Shown: positions 48,561 through 59,348 of the stretch, piece after piece | Numbering within the stretch: the first letter of the stretch is position 1 | How the letters are laid out: every line of letters starts with the position of its first letter | Assembly (NCBI GenBank): GCA_036362985.1 | Contig: JAYGXS010000004.1 | Location: forward strand, 43,062,024 to 43,126,023 | DNA length: 64,000 bases | Direction of reading: 5' to 3' | Origin: Ligula intestinalis | Lineage: Eukaryota; Platyhelminthes; Cestoda; Diphyllobothriidea; Diphyllobothriidae | Position numbers and translations under genes: made by a program | The notes under the pieces: model-generated | What the model was told of the DNA's origin: nothing | What the model saw: the letters and a program-made list of their open reading frames with translations, nothing else | Database searches by the model: none

Positions 48561-49948
48561 GCACGAAAAACTGTCTACACACTCATCATAATGAAAGCCC
48601 GCTCTATCGTACTCGCAGTAGGCTCATCCGGAAGAGCCAACCCAACCCAACTCCCGAAGTCCACACACTGAACGGACAGTCAGCGCACGAACCCCCCCCC
48701 CCCCCCACCAGGGCCTCAGACTACCCTGGGCATCGAGAGAAGACGTTTTCCCTCCGAACTAGGCTCGAGCACACAGCAATATGAGGGGTTATAGGTGGCC
48801 CGCGGAGTGAATCCAGACTGGCACACATTTTTTACAATTTCTCCCATGATGGCAGGTCAGTTGCATCGTCCAGCCGGTGCCAGACACACACAAACACACT
48901 ACGCGCCACACTGGACGTGACTGGGCACAGCCCGTTCGCGATGACTAACCCAGCATTTTGGTCAGTCGAAGTCAAGTAGTTCGTGCTTTGTTCACACCAC
49001 GGCATGATTAGCCTACCCAAGTCGTCAGACAGAGAGGAAGAAACAATTGTTTGTCAGGAGGACAGGTAAATAATGAGCGTCAGCTTGCCAGAAGCCAGAA
49101 CTAAGGCCACAGGACGAAAGGAATGACAGGAAACAATGACAGGTTATCGGTTAAGCAGCGACCGTCCAGCAGCAGCTACAGTGTGGGACCACGGAAGACT
49201 ACTGAGACGCGGACGCTGTAAGTAAGTCACATTCTTTTCCGCTTTGCAGTGTGAAAGTGGCCTTCGAGCATTTATCTTTGCTACGAGGATGACTTTAAAC
49301 CAAGTAGACCGCTTGCAGTCCCATGGTTGAATGGAAACCATCAGTAGATCCGATTGATTTAGGTCCTATATGTGACGGCTTGTTCCTCAGTTGAACCGTC
49401 ATCACCACCACTGGCCTAGCTAAGTTGTTGTCTTGCCTTATGGGTGAACTATTTGCTGTATTTTACAAACTTTCCGGCACGTGAGGAAGACCAACACTCA
49501 TCAACGGACTAGACAGAGATAGAAAAACAACGATCTTCGATAAATAACAAGTTGGCGAGCTTGCGACAGCAATTCCTAGCACGTCTTTTGATAACTAATG
49601 CCATCTTACTCTCTTTTACGTCAATACACAATTACTCTGACAGCAATTTTATGGATTATTTCGTATTATACCAAAACACTAACTGTAAGTGGTGTAATTT
49701 TTTTATGGCCATCCTCATCGTTATCGGTAATGCTTTTCTGCCTAATCTCCCCACACTAGTCCACTGACCGGCTCAGACAGTGATTAGGGCCCGGGAGTGG
49801 GTATAGAGCGTGAGGTCGACGGTTCAGCGCACTTGCCTAACTATAAACAAGCTGAAGCACCTGAAGCTTTCATGGTGGGTTAAAATCCGTGGTTTTGAAA
49901 GTTGCCAAATGACGAGATACCTCGGACCGCGCTGGCAGTCCAGTGTGT
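48561..49948. other. No recognisable gene; 15-base C run
   Basis: Homopolymer C at 48692-48706. Other frames are short and overlap. Confidence 0.5.
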
Positions 49949-49951
49949 GTT

Positions 49952-50439
49952 TGTAGTGGTCGCTACTGCCCGACACCCTCCTAACTCTTGACGCCACAGA
50001 CGAAGTCATTCGGAGCATAGGACCTCGCGCGAAGGCAGCTTTCGGCATGCCTCGGGCCAGACGCACTGAAGCGTGACCTGCGAAAAAGTTCACGCTGGTG
50101 CTCCCACCTCACGCGGTCCAACCAATAACCTCCAAGGCCGCATAAAACAGAGACCTCAAGGCGATGGCTGCCACTAGACCTCACTTGGGATCCCGCTCCC
50201 AGTGGGGTAGACGCAGGCAGCGTCGTTGGCCGCTCTGACAACTCCACACCCTTAAACAGCCCTCACGGTCGAACGCCATGCCAGACTTACTGCCCCTTCT
50301 CCGATTCGTCCTGTAAAGAATATATTCTTCCAACTACTCTGGCCTTCCCATGACTTCTCTCTCTCATCTCCTAAGAAGCCGGGCCTGGAAGATCGCAGCC
50401 GTCAGGGTTAAACCTTCTTAGCCTTAACACATCCCGATA
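49952..50439 (+). repeat. S1 LTR-like element, 488 bp, TSD TGTT
   Basis: Starts TGTAGTGGTCGCTACTGCCC and ends CATCCCGATA, with exact TGTT repeats at 49948-49951 and 50440-50443. Internal TGTAAAGAATATATTC and CTCTGGCCTTCCCATGAC are family core. This is the longest copy with exact duplications and a good reference copy. Confidence 0.85.
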
Positions 50440-50799
50440 TGTTCGTATGAAGCTAGCGGACTGAGAGCTAGGCTGCAACGACCCCTTCCCAATGCGGCCT
50501 TTATGACATATCTACTGTTATGGAAATGAGAAGTGCACGCTGTTATGTATTCAAAAGAGAAGGCAGTTTGTAGGCAGAATGTTGTATAGGCAAAACAGAA
50601 GGGTGTCCTTAAGCAGGAGGTGTGCAAGCAGTTTTGTGCGTGAGTCATGTTAACACAGGGGGTTTATCGTGGGGCTTATACGTCATTGGCTGACAGGTAG
50701 CCAGTCAGAATAGAGAAGGCGTGAGGCGCGTTAGCGAGCATAATGGCCTAGCGCGAACTATCCCGACATCACGTGCGGTCCTACATAGCACACGCCATT

Positions 50800-51075
50800 T
50801 GAGTTATGGCCGCAGGTCGGCCTCGCACGCCCCGAGCACACGTGACGCCCGCGCACTGCAGATGTCCTAGAAACGTCTCGCAGCGTGAGGAACCACGAAT
50901 CAGCATGCACGCTAGAATCCCCCCTCGCATGCGATTGGTCAGGGTTAGGCTAGAAGGCCCAAAGCCTTATAACAGGCTGCGGTGGACACGCTAATTCCAT
51001 TCCGTTGTCTCTGTACCGTCCTGAATAAGGGCCTGCTATCAGAACCGCTCACTTGGCTTCTTTCTACCTATTAGT
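50800..51075 (+). repeat. S3 LTR-like element
   Basis: Relative of 35330-36040: CCGAGCACACGTGACG, AATCAGCATGCACGC, CTGCTATCAGAACCGC and CTACCTATTAGTCGGG in the same order. A 14-bp word ACTGGGCTATAACA occurs twice near the end. Boundaries are approximate. Confidence 0.5.
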
Positions 51076-51390
51076 CGGGTTCGAAATACTGGGCTATAAC
51101 AACTGGCGACGCAGAAATAACTGGGCTATAACATCTACTCATCAGGAATCCGAGTCAGGTGTAGCGGTACACTTCGGGGCGGCTCTGGCCGTACCAGCCA
51201 TCTACGCCTGATCCTGCCTCCGGTCTTTTTTGACTTTGATTTGACACCAGGCCCGGTTGGGGGAGTGGGACGGAGAGGGCGGTAGATGCACCACAGGCCC
51301 CCGTTCCAGCACCACCCTGCTTTGAAGCATATAGTGGTCCTCGTCGAAACCAACGATTGAACTGCCATGTGGTGTTGTAGCGACCTTGTA

Positions 51391-52235
51391 CAGGGTGTCC
51401 CAGAAGTAACTGACCCTTTTGATTTGCCAATAAAACGCAAATTATTAACGCTAGGATATTGAAACTTGTTTTATTCGAAAGAAAAATATTTTTTGCTTCA
51501 TTAGAAGTAGGTTTTGAATATAATGTCTTTTAAATGATGGCCATGGTTGTTTTGACAACTTAGGGTTGTCAAGCGAATGAACATATTGTCCCAGCGATCG
51601 AGTTTTCTTCTTCTTCTCAACTTAGGGTTTGTTTCTTTGTCGTTTCCATAACGCTCCTTAGTGTATCAGGCGATCCTTATCTTATTTCAGAACAAATGTT
51701 TTTTTTTAAGTTCTTGAAGATTTGTTGGATTTGTTATATAAACCCTTGACTTCAGGCAGCCTTATAAGAAGAAATCGCATGGGATCAACTCTAGAGATCA
51801 AGGGAGCCAAGGAATGTTACCAAATCGTGAAATAAAATGATTTGGAAAGCGCTCATTTAACAATGTGATCGTTTCTCTTGCTCTATGGGCCGTGGCTCAA
51901 TCCTGTTGAAACCAAGTATTGCGTAAGCCATGTCGCTCAATTTCAGGAATTAGAAATTCGCTAATCATAGTTCGGTATCTTTCACCATCAACTGTTACTG
52001 TTGCGCCATTATTATTTTCAAAAGAAGTATGGGCCAATCACTTTGGAAGCAGTAATTCCGCACCACACCGTCACACGAAGAGAATACAGCGGCCTTTCTT
52101 GAATTTCTCTTGGATTTTCAGCGCACCAAATTCTAGAATTATGTCTTTCGAATCAAACAAGTTTCAATATCCTAGCGTTAATATTTTTCGTTTTATTAGC
52201 AAATCAAAAGGGTCAGTTACTTCTGGGACACCCTG
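51391..52235 (-). mobile_element. mariner/IS630-type DNA transposon remnant, 845 bp, TA TSD
   Basis: Inverted ends begin CAGGGTGTCCCAGAAGTAAC and match over about 94 bp (a few mismatches), flanked by TA (51389-51390, 52236-52237). The interior keeps the second half of a transposase on the minus strand. The first half, with the start codon and first catalytic aspartate, is deleted. Confidence 0.9.
51650..52140 (-). pseudogene. mariner/IS630-type transposase, C-terminal half, broken
   Basis: DDE transposase remnant that would cut and rejoin the element's ends. Minus-strand words in order: ENPREIQERPLYS (about 52135), RVTVWCGI, VIGPYFF (with a stop soon after), GERYRTMISEFLIPEI (about 51985), NTWFQQD (second catalytic Asp), a stop, ATAHRARETI, ISRFGNIPW, then SLELIPCDFF where the third acidic residue appears as E rather than D. 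Three or more stops or shifts follow. The first catalytic Asp region is absent because of the internal deletion. A long plus-strand open frame at 51919-52596 is its antisense shadow. Confidence 0.85.
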
Positions 52236-52771
52236 TACTTCTTACCCATGCTTTCCTCGGACGCCGCGGGGACAGGTCATGTCTGGCATGACCAACACGC
52301 GTGCGCATGAGACGATATTAAACCCCCCCGTTCAAGGTCACCCTCTGTCTGGCTCACTGGCCAACCACTTCTCAAGGGCAGTCCACAAAGGCCCATGCTG
52401 CGGGGGATTTTTGACGATCAGTCACTCCCGGAGCAGACGATCTACTGCCTGTTGCAGACCTCCAGACCCGGCGACTTCACCGACCGGAATACGACTTTGG
52501 ACTCCGGCCCACTCATGGCTGGAGTGCACTCGTCTGGGAGTCAGTTACTCGTTAGTTATATTCTACCCACTCAATACTTCATTAAATTATCCATAACACT
52601 TTGGCCTTCCACACCTTATCATATTAACTAGCTTATAACCATTGGGATACGTTATATCGTCTAATATCCGGCCGCATGACATCGTATCCCACAGTATCTT
52701 CCGTAACGGATTACAGTGATTACGACCGAGGAGCCGAAGAGGATTGACGAGCGAAGCTAGATTTAGAGATT

Positions 52772-53215
52772 TATCGGAGGGGGTTAAGTGAGTTAAACCC
52801 AGCAACTGCGATCTTCAGACCATGGTTACTTAGTTGAAGAGAAGTCGGTAAAGTCCAGAGTAGTGGGAAGAATGTATTGTGTACACAAAGGAAAGGGAGA
52901 ATAGATGAGAGAAGATTGACTCGGGAGAGCCCGACCAACAAGGAGATCGACCGGGTCCCAAGTAAGGTCTTAGCAGCAATCATGCCAGAAGACAGAGAGA
53001 GAGAGCACGTCCATTGGCTAGGTTGGCTTAGAGATTTTGGGCAAAGAAGCAGCTTGCGTCGGGAACGCGTGCAAGCTTGCTATTCGTCGCTTGGCCCAAA
53101 CCGCGTAGATGCGGGGCCCGTGATTGGCTGCTCGAGACGTCGAAAAACCGCATCGGTGAGCCTTTGAGAAGGTGCACTTCGACGCGAGCTAGTCAGCCAG
53201 ACATGACCCACTATA
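52772..53215 (-). repeat. S1 LTR-like element, 444 bp, TSD GATT
   Basis: Ends TATCGGAGGG and CCCACTATA, with exact GATT repeats at 52768-52771 and 53216-53219. Closest to 42834-43267 (shared AAGGTGCACTTCGACGCGAG-like end). Confidence 0.85.
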
Positions 53216-53219
53216 GATT

Positions 53220-53676
53220 TATCGACAAAATTCTTGTGATGAAATGAGTATCCAGATTCTGGGAGATGATTTTAGTTCCAGGCAGGGCTATGCAGTTTTC
53301 TGTGACGCCAAAACAAACAGTCTGGCTTTCCGTTATTGGTAGATTGATGGCTCGTACTCAGTGGACGTGTTGCGGCAGCCTAAGCCATAGGGGCACAATA
53401 GCCCCCAAAAATTTAGGTCAGTCCCGAATAGGAGTTTGACGCCAGTTGAAGGGATGCAGAAAGCTTAGAACAAGTTGGCAGCCGGATAAGGGCATAGGCC
53501 CGGAGCCACGAGAGAGCAGGAGTCCCTGATGAGAGCGGAGCAGTCTTCTTAGTGTCTTGAGCGAGGGCCTGTCTGAGTCGGGCTTGCGGTTGATAGACAG
53601 GGTTGGATAGCTGTGATTGGACGGGAACCAGCTGGCCGTTGGTACGTGCGAGAGGCGGAGCGTTGCAACATGAGTC
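53220..53676. other. No recognisable gene
   Basis: The minus-strand frames at 53413-53836 overlap the next LTR-like element and have no known motif. Confidence 0.45.
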
Positions 53677-54049
53677 TGTAGGAGACTGCCGCCCAGCGCA
53701 ACTGTGTCGACTCATCCTGCCGTCGTCTGCCATAACTTACATTCACGTGTGACAAATTATCCACTCCGCGTGCTATCGGCCTTTCTAACGCTATCGATTG
53801 ATTCGCTGCATTATAAGTGTGCAAGCTTGAAGTCAATCAATACTTCCCCTTCATTTGATTGGCTGCAGGCGAGAAAGTATACGTAGCGGCAGGCAAGGTT
53901 TTACAACAGTAAACACTTCTTTTCTCACTCAGCTGGCTTTTTTACGCGGCAGTTGCAGCAGCTATTGTAAGGCTACTTTAGCACAGTAAAGCTGTTCCAG
54001 TTAATTCCGTCTTCCCTGACTTGTGATTTTGGGATCATTCTGTTGTCGA
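53677..54049 (+). repeat. S4 LTR-like element, copy 2
   Basis: Partner of 48212-48560: TGTAGGAGACTG start, AGTAAAGCTGTTCCAG, CTGACTTGTGATTTTGGG. The end near GTCGATA is tentative. Confidence 0.55.
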
Positions 54050-54253
54050 TAGAGCAAATAGCTTTCAATAAGTCCAGCGTAAGTTCACAACAGACGCACT
54101 CCGGTTATTCCAAAGTCAAATTGGGCTGACTTTTCATGAAGACAGTTCACGGGCTTGTTGGTGAGAACTCTTCAAGATTCCAAAAGCTGCCTGTCATGCC
54201 CACCTAGACTCCTGATCTCTGTCCAAGACAACACTTAAATGAAGGACAATTCG

Positions 54254-55770
54254 ATCCCATCTATTGATACAGTCCTCTTTACCGAAGATGTAGTAAAGAA
54301 TGAGCTCCTTACTTTGAAAGAATCCACCTCCCCAGGCCCCGATGCATTCCCGGCAAAGCTGTTAAAGGAGCTAGCTTCTTAAATGGCCAAGCCGCTAGCC
54401 CTAATCTTCCAGGCGTCATTTGTTACGGGCTGCCTACCATCTGATTGGAAGACAGCGACGATCATCCCACTTTTCAAGAGTGGAAGCCGAGCGCCCGCAA
54501 ATAACTACAGGCCGGTGAGCCTTACCTCCATTTGTTGCAAAACCATGGAAAAAATCATTAAGAAGGCGTTGATGCAGTTCCTCGAGCAGAACCACCTCCT
54601 CTCCGATGCCCAACACGGTTTACGCAGTGGTAGGTCCTGTCTTACCAATCTGCTATTCTCACTTGATAGCTGGACAAAAGCACGTGACGAGGGCAAAACA
54701 GTGCATGCGATCTACATTGACTTCAAAAAGGCGTTCGATACCGTCCCTCATCAACGCCTGCTGCTTAAGCTGCGCAGCGCAGGCGTTTGCGGGAACCTCC
54801 TCCTATGGATCCAACACTTTTTGACAGGACGGTCACAAAGAGTCCAGGTCAGTCGCCAGCAGTCCTCGGGTGTACCTGTGGTGAGTGGCGTCCCACAGGG
54901 CTCAGTTTTAGGTCCCGTATTGTTCCTCGTTTTCACCAACGACTGCGTCAGGGATCTAGACTGTGAAGTCACCTTGTTCGCCGATGACATCAAATTATGG
55001 AAAGTTGTCCAAAGTACGGCAGACGAAAACCATCTACAAGCCGACTTGAACAGATTAGAGGACTGGTCAATGCTTTGGCTAATGTATGTAACTGTAACTT
55101 TCTTCAAATCGGCAGTTGTCGAGCACCCTGCACGAAAGTCTACTCTTTAAATGGTACTGCGCTGCCACAAGTTAAGAGCCAGAAGGACTTGGGTGTGTGG
55201 ATAACTTCTTCACTAAAACCAACGCTGAACTGTACGAAGGCGGCGAAGTCGGCCAGATCAATGATATAGCTGATTAGACGAACCTTTATTGGGTTTGAAA
55301 CAGACAGCCATTCCAAAATCTTTGGAAGCTTCATTTGGCCGCACCTGGAGTTCGCTATACAGGCATGGAGACCTTGGACTGTCAAAGATTGTACTGTCTT
55401 AGAGAAGGTCCAGAGGCGAGCGACAAAGATGGTCAAAGGTCTAGGAACATTGCCCTATGAAAGCAGACTGTCCATTCTCGACCTATTTCCCCTTTCCTAC
55501 AGACAACTCCGAGGGGACCTCATATAAACCTTCCGTATTATGAATAACCTGCCTTGTTGTTTCGTTCCTGGTGATTTCTTTGCCAACTTTGCGCAGGCAT
55601 TCCCTTAAACTACGCCCGGGCAAAGAAAGGATCGACTGAAGAAAATTTTTCTTTACCAACCGAGTAGTTTCAGCGTGGAACGCTCTTCCAGAAGAGGTAG
55701 TCCTCTCCACTTGTGTCAATGCATTGAAGAGTAGACTGGAAATGTATCAAGCGCAAACGCAATGAAGGTA
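54254..55770 (+). pseudogene. CR1/Jockey-like LINE reverse transcriptase, broken
   Basis: Non-LTR retrotransposon polymerase that would copy its RNA at a nicked target. The main open frame (54383-55150, 255 aa) holds NYRPVSLTSICCKTMEKII, DAQHGLRSGRSCLTNLL, YIDFKKAFDTVPHQ (motif A Asp), SGVPQGSVLGPVLF and LFADDIKLW (FADD active site). Upstream, PGPDAFPAKLL near 54337 is in frame but followed by a stop. After a frameshift near 55090 the connection domain follows (QKDLGVWITSSLKPTLNCTK), a stop at 55267, then HLEFAIQAW, VQRRATKMV, YRQLRGDLI and finally WNALPEEVV with the 3' end near 55770. The apurinic endonuclease domain is missing (5' truncation). It is related to the fragment at 32085-32856. 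Confidence 0.9.
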
Positions 55771-55774
55771 AAAA

Positions 55775-57137
55775 ACTCATTCATCAGATTACAATGAATC
55801 ACATTGCTTATCACATACACAGCATCAAATTATACTACTCGCAATGTGCAAGTAGCCATACATTTTCTGTGAAGATTGTTTTCCCGGAACATGCAACTGT
55901 CGTATATTTTACATTTTTCTTTGTATCAACTTATTTCCTATCATCCTGTTACCAACAGGGATTTCAAAGGCATTCGCCTATCTTTCCCTCAATAAACTAA
56001 TACTGATTGTCAGAAAACCAGATCTGTGACTACTTTCACGAAGGTAGGCTTGCTGTTATGAATGCTTGGAATTTAATAAAACAAAACAGCAAAACAAATA
56101 TCCCAGTCCTTCGAGTGCATGCAGAGAAGAGTTTGGGCTACCAGGGATAGGTTTGCACAGTCTCGCGAAATTTCCCACGTAGTCCTCTAGGTGATAAGCC
56201 AATCAAAATCAGAGCAAGTTGAAGAAAACACAACGTTCGTTTGATTTTCACCGATATATCATGGTTCAAGGGACAGTCCTTCCTTCCTTCCAAACATAAT
56301 CTTTTGGGTGGATTTCGTCGTGGAATAAAAACAGAAACTGTCTTGTCTAGACGTTCATGCTGTTTCTTTTCAAAAACTGCCAGCCCCTCTTGGTGACAGC
56401 ACAGGTAATTCGGGATTCTGTGAGAGGCCGAGACATCATCTCGACTAGAATGTCGTGTTGTTGCAAGTTAATGCTAAACTTCGCCTACAGTCGCAGTATT
56501 AGGCGCACCTAATTAAATGTAGGGCGCGAATATGTGCCCCTTGACTGGGTAGTGTCTTTGCACACACCCACATCCAACAGTTCATTGTCAGCTTAGTCAT
56601 TAATCAGTTTATGCAGAAACGATCTTCCAGGCGCACGGAGGCGGTGACTGACACGGTAAAAACCCTAATGGTGGTGAAACTCACGCGACTGCAGACGTGG
56701 CACGAAGTTAACAGCACATGGTGTGAAAATCTGCAGGAAGTCGCTATGACACCACTTATTAGGCAGAGCGGAGGCAAGGGCAAGCCGTTTACGCAGCCCG
56801 CTTCTGTGCAAACAAATTGATTTCCTTCAGCTGCTGTGAACAGCAAGCAAGCACTAGGAGGACTGCAGTAAGCTACCGCGGTGTCACGTGAGTTGCCGGC
56901 GCTCCCTACCCCACCCGGAAAACTTTCCAAGCAAAGGAAATACTCATCGTTCTTACACGATTTTGCTTCTTGTAACAGGTAGCATCAGTGCTGGAGCAGC
57001 CTAATTCAGAATTCACACTGCAACGAAACGACGTGTTCTCGGTCCTCTTCGATCGACGGCTAGATCTTCAGCATCCGTTGTTCCGCTAAAGCTCTGTTTG
57101 CGAACGCCCAAGATCGTCCGACTCGGCTTCTTACGCA
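55775..57137. other. No recognisable gene
   Basis: Short frames only. A 108-codon minus frame (56604-56930) and a plus frame overlap it with no known motif. Confidence 0.45.
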
Positions 57138-57141
57138 AGTC

Positions 57142-57611
57142 TATCGCATAGTGTTAAGGCTATTGAGGTTTAACCCCAAAGATTGTGATCTTCCAGGTCC
57201 GTTTCCTTAGGAGATGGGGGAGAAGTCTTGGGAAGGCCAGAGTGTTAGGAACACGATATTGTGTACAGAAGAGTTAGGATGAAGTTGCCACTCGGTCTGG
57301 CATGGCGTTCAACCTTGAGGGTCGTGTGGTCGTCACAGCGGCCGACGACACTGCCTGCATCCGCACCCGGATGGGCGGAATCCCGAGTGATGTCCAGCTA
57401 CAGCCACTGCCTTGAGGTCTTTGTTTTATGCAGCCGTTGAGGTGATTGGATGGATCGCGCGAGATGGGCGCACCGGCGTGGGCGTGCTAGTAGGTGGTGC
57501 GTCAGGCTCGAGGCACACCGAAGGCTGCCTTCGTGCGAGGCCCTATACTTTTAGTGACCTCGTCTGTGGCGTCAAGAGTAAGGAGGGCGTCGGTCAGTAG
57601 CGACCACTAAA
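57142..57611 (-). repeat. S1 LTR-like element, 470 bp, TSD AGTC
   Basis: Ends TATCGCATAGTG and CGACCACTAAA, with exact AGTC repeats at 57138-57141 and 57612-57615. The core resembles 49952-50439 read backwards. Confidence 0.85.
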
Positions 57612-57615
57612 AGTC

Positions 57616-59210
57616 TGGCCAAACTATAGCCATACACTGCTCCCGTTGGTAAATGCGATTGAATGGAGGGCATACAGGGTAAGCTTTCCTTCTGGTTGGG
57701 GGACGGTACAGCAGATTGGCTATCTCATGAAATGTCTTTCGAAATGTTTTTTTTGCTTGGAGTAATAGCAGAGGTGTGCAGTCTGCTAAAATTCCGAAAA
57801 AGATCGCAATAGTTCGAGTGATCACACTCGCAGTAGCGGACGTTTGAGGCGAGTGCCCGCATCACCACGAGAAGCCTGGGTACTTCTGTTAAGAGTGCCT
57901 TCAAAGAACTGAAAACTTAGTGGACCACCACGCCCTTCGCCTTCGAAATCGTTTTGCCAGTACTGTGTCTGAATCACCGAACGTAGAGGAACGCTGTCTT
58001 TCTTATGCATAGATTTTAAACTCAAAAAGCAATTCGACGTAAAGAGATGCCAGCCGACCAGATCACTGCATTCTCCCATAATTTCATCTGGCCAGCTTCA
58101 GACGAAAAATGCTTGGTTCCTTGAGAAAAATCAGGTAAGTCCTGTGAGTTGGAATAATCTTAGTTAACCCAGCACAGTAGGATCATGAAATAGATCCAAA
58201 CAGTTACCTTTCTGATGATGATGCTGATACCAAGACAACAGATGAAGACAATAAGTAATAAACCTTCTTGTAACGAAGCCTTGGCAACCGTACCGACCAT
58301 AGCCATATACCCTGAAAAAGATGTCAGGGAGGGAACAATTGAACCCCGAGCATGTTACCACTGCACTTAAAACCAATTACGCCGCCCTTCTGTCAACCCT
58401 GCATGCCTGATGCTGGCATTGATTTGAAACAATCGCTTTCCCCTCAGCAGCAGCGAAGCCAGGGAGCTAAACCACCCTCCCAATACAGGTTTCATAGACT
58501 GTTTACAATCCCCAATTGCGGGCAGCAGCCGCCGTAGCCGCAAGTCGCTTTGATTGTCTGTGGTAAACTTGTTAAGCATATGCAGTAGAATCAGTCCAGG
58601 GTTCTGTCTTCAACCTACAGCGATTACCAGGACGGCAACTGCGGCGGGGTTAACTGACAGCTATCGTGAGCTGCAACCTGAATTTTGGAGACGGAAAAAA
58701 AAACACATTCCTGCCGCAAGGGTTTCTTTGCATAGTCCAAGCAGAATACAAATGAACTTCGGGGGCCGCCCTGACTGGCCAGTGTCGTAGCAAAGTCCGC
58801 CTGACTGGGTTGATTATGTTAAACAGCTATCCGACAGCCAACTCCCCAAGCTTTGCAGTGGGTGCATTATGCAACCTGAAATCTGGTAGTCACACGTAAG
58901 ATTTCAGGGTTGCTGTTCTTAAAAAAAGAATAGGAATCATACTATTGGTCGCGGTAAGGATTGGAGGTACGTACCAAAAGGTAGTCAATTAACACGCGCT
59001 ACTTTATGACATTAAGTAGCCATGGTATTACAAATATTTTGAGCGTCCTGCTCAGCGAAAATTCGGTCGGAAAGCTGATACTATGGTCATACGGGCGGAG
59101 GATTCCTTCATATAGAAAACTTAAATGACAAAAATTACACTAATACTCCCAGAGAATGCCCTTCAAAATACGCGACACAAATTTTATTATAAAAATAATT
59201 TCATAAAAGC
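57616..59210. other. No recognisable gene
   Basis: A plus-strand 54-codon frame ends at a consensus-like donor CAG|GTAAGT near 58133, and an 85-codon minus frame lies at 57822-58079. Neither has a known motif. This is downstream of RFC4 and may hold an unrelated gene's UTR or intron. Confidence 0.4.
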
Positions 59211-59215
59211 CTTTT

Positions 59216-59221
59216 TTTTAT
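59216..59221 (-). promoter_or_regulatory. Poly(A) signal AATAAA for RFC4
   Basis: AATAAA on the minus strand about 40 nt after the RFC4 stop codon. A second AATAAA lies about 30 nt further on. Both are plausible 3' processing signals. Confidence 0.6.
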
Positions 59222-59261
59222 TCTATTGCCAGGACGGAGCCGATGTACAGCGAAGAGGTTT

Positions 59262-59348
59262 TCAGCCAATCGCCTTGATCATACTTCCTCCAACGGCCAG
59301 TAACTGAAGGTATTCGTCTGCACCATCGACTAATTTAGCATCGGCTTC
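59262..59348 (-). CDS. RFC4: RFC4 last exon (29 codons including stop)
   Basis: Follows a TTTTAG acceptor. It encodes the C-terminal tail with [11 protein letters not shown], the counterpart of the ADGADEHLQL segment of human RFC4, and ends at TGA (59264-59262). Phase 0. This region belongs to the C-terminal collar helices through which the five RFC subunits assemble. Confidence 0.88.
   Translation of the reverse strand, partial: EADAKLVDGADEYLQLLAVGGSMIKAIG

Larger units (their letters stand above)
51376..52637 (+). repeat. S1-type LTR-like element (variant b) split by a mariner element
   Basis: TGTAGCGACC at 51376-51385 is followed after a few bases by the mariner-type insert (51391-52235). 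The LTR resumes at 52238 with CCATGCTTTCCTCGG, exactly as in the uninterrupted copy 40008-40399. The end is near GCTTATA at 52637. Confidence 0.75.

Noticed and set aside
51919..52596. A 225-codon plus-strand open frame
   Set aside because: It is the antisense of the mariner-type transposase, its inverted end and the adjoining LTR; it shows no family motif of its own.
58000..58135. Plus-strand exon ending at CAG|GTAAGT near 58133
   Set aside because: The frame is only about 54 codons, has no known motif and no acceptor I can support.
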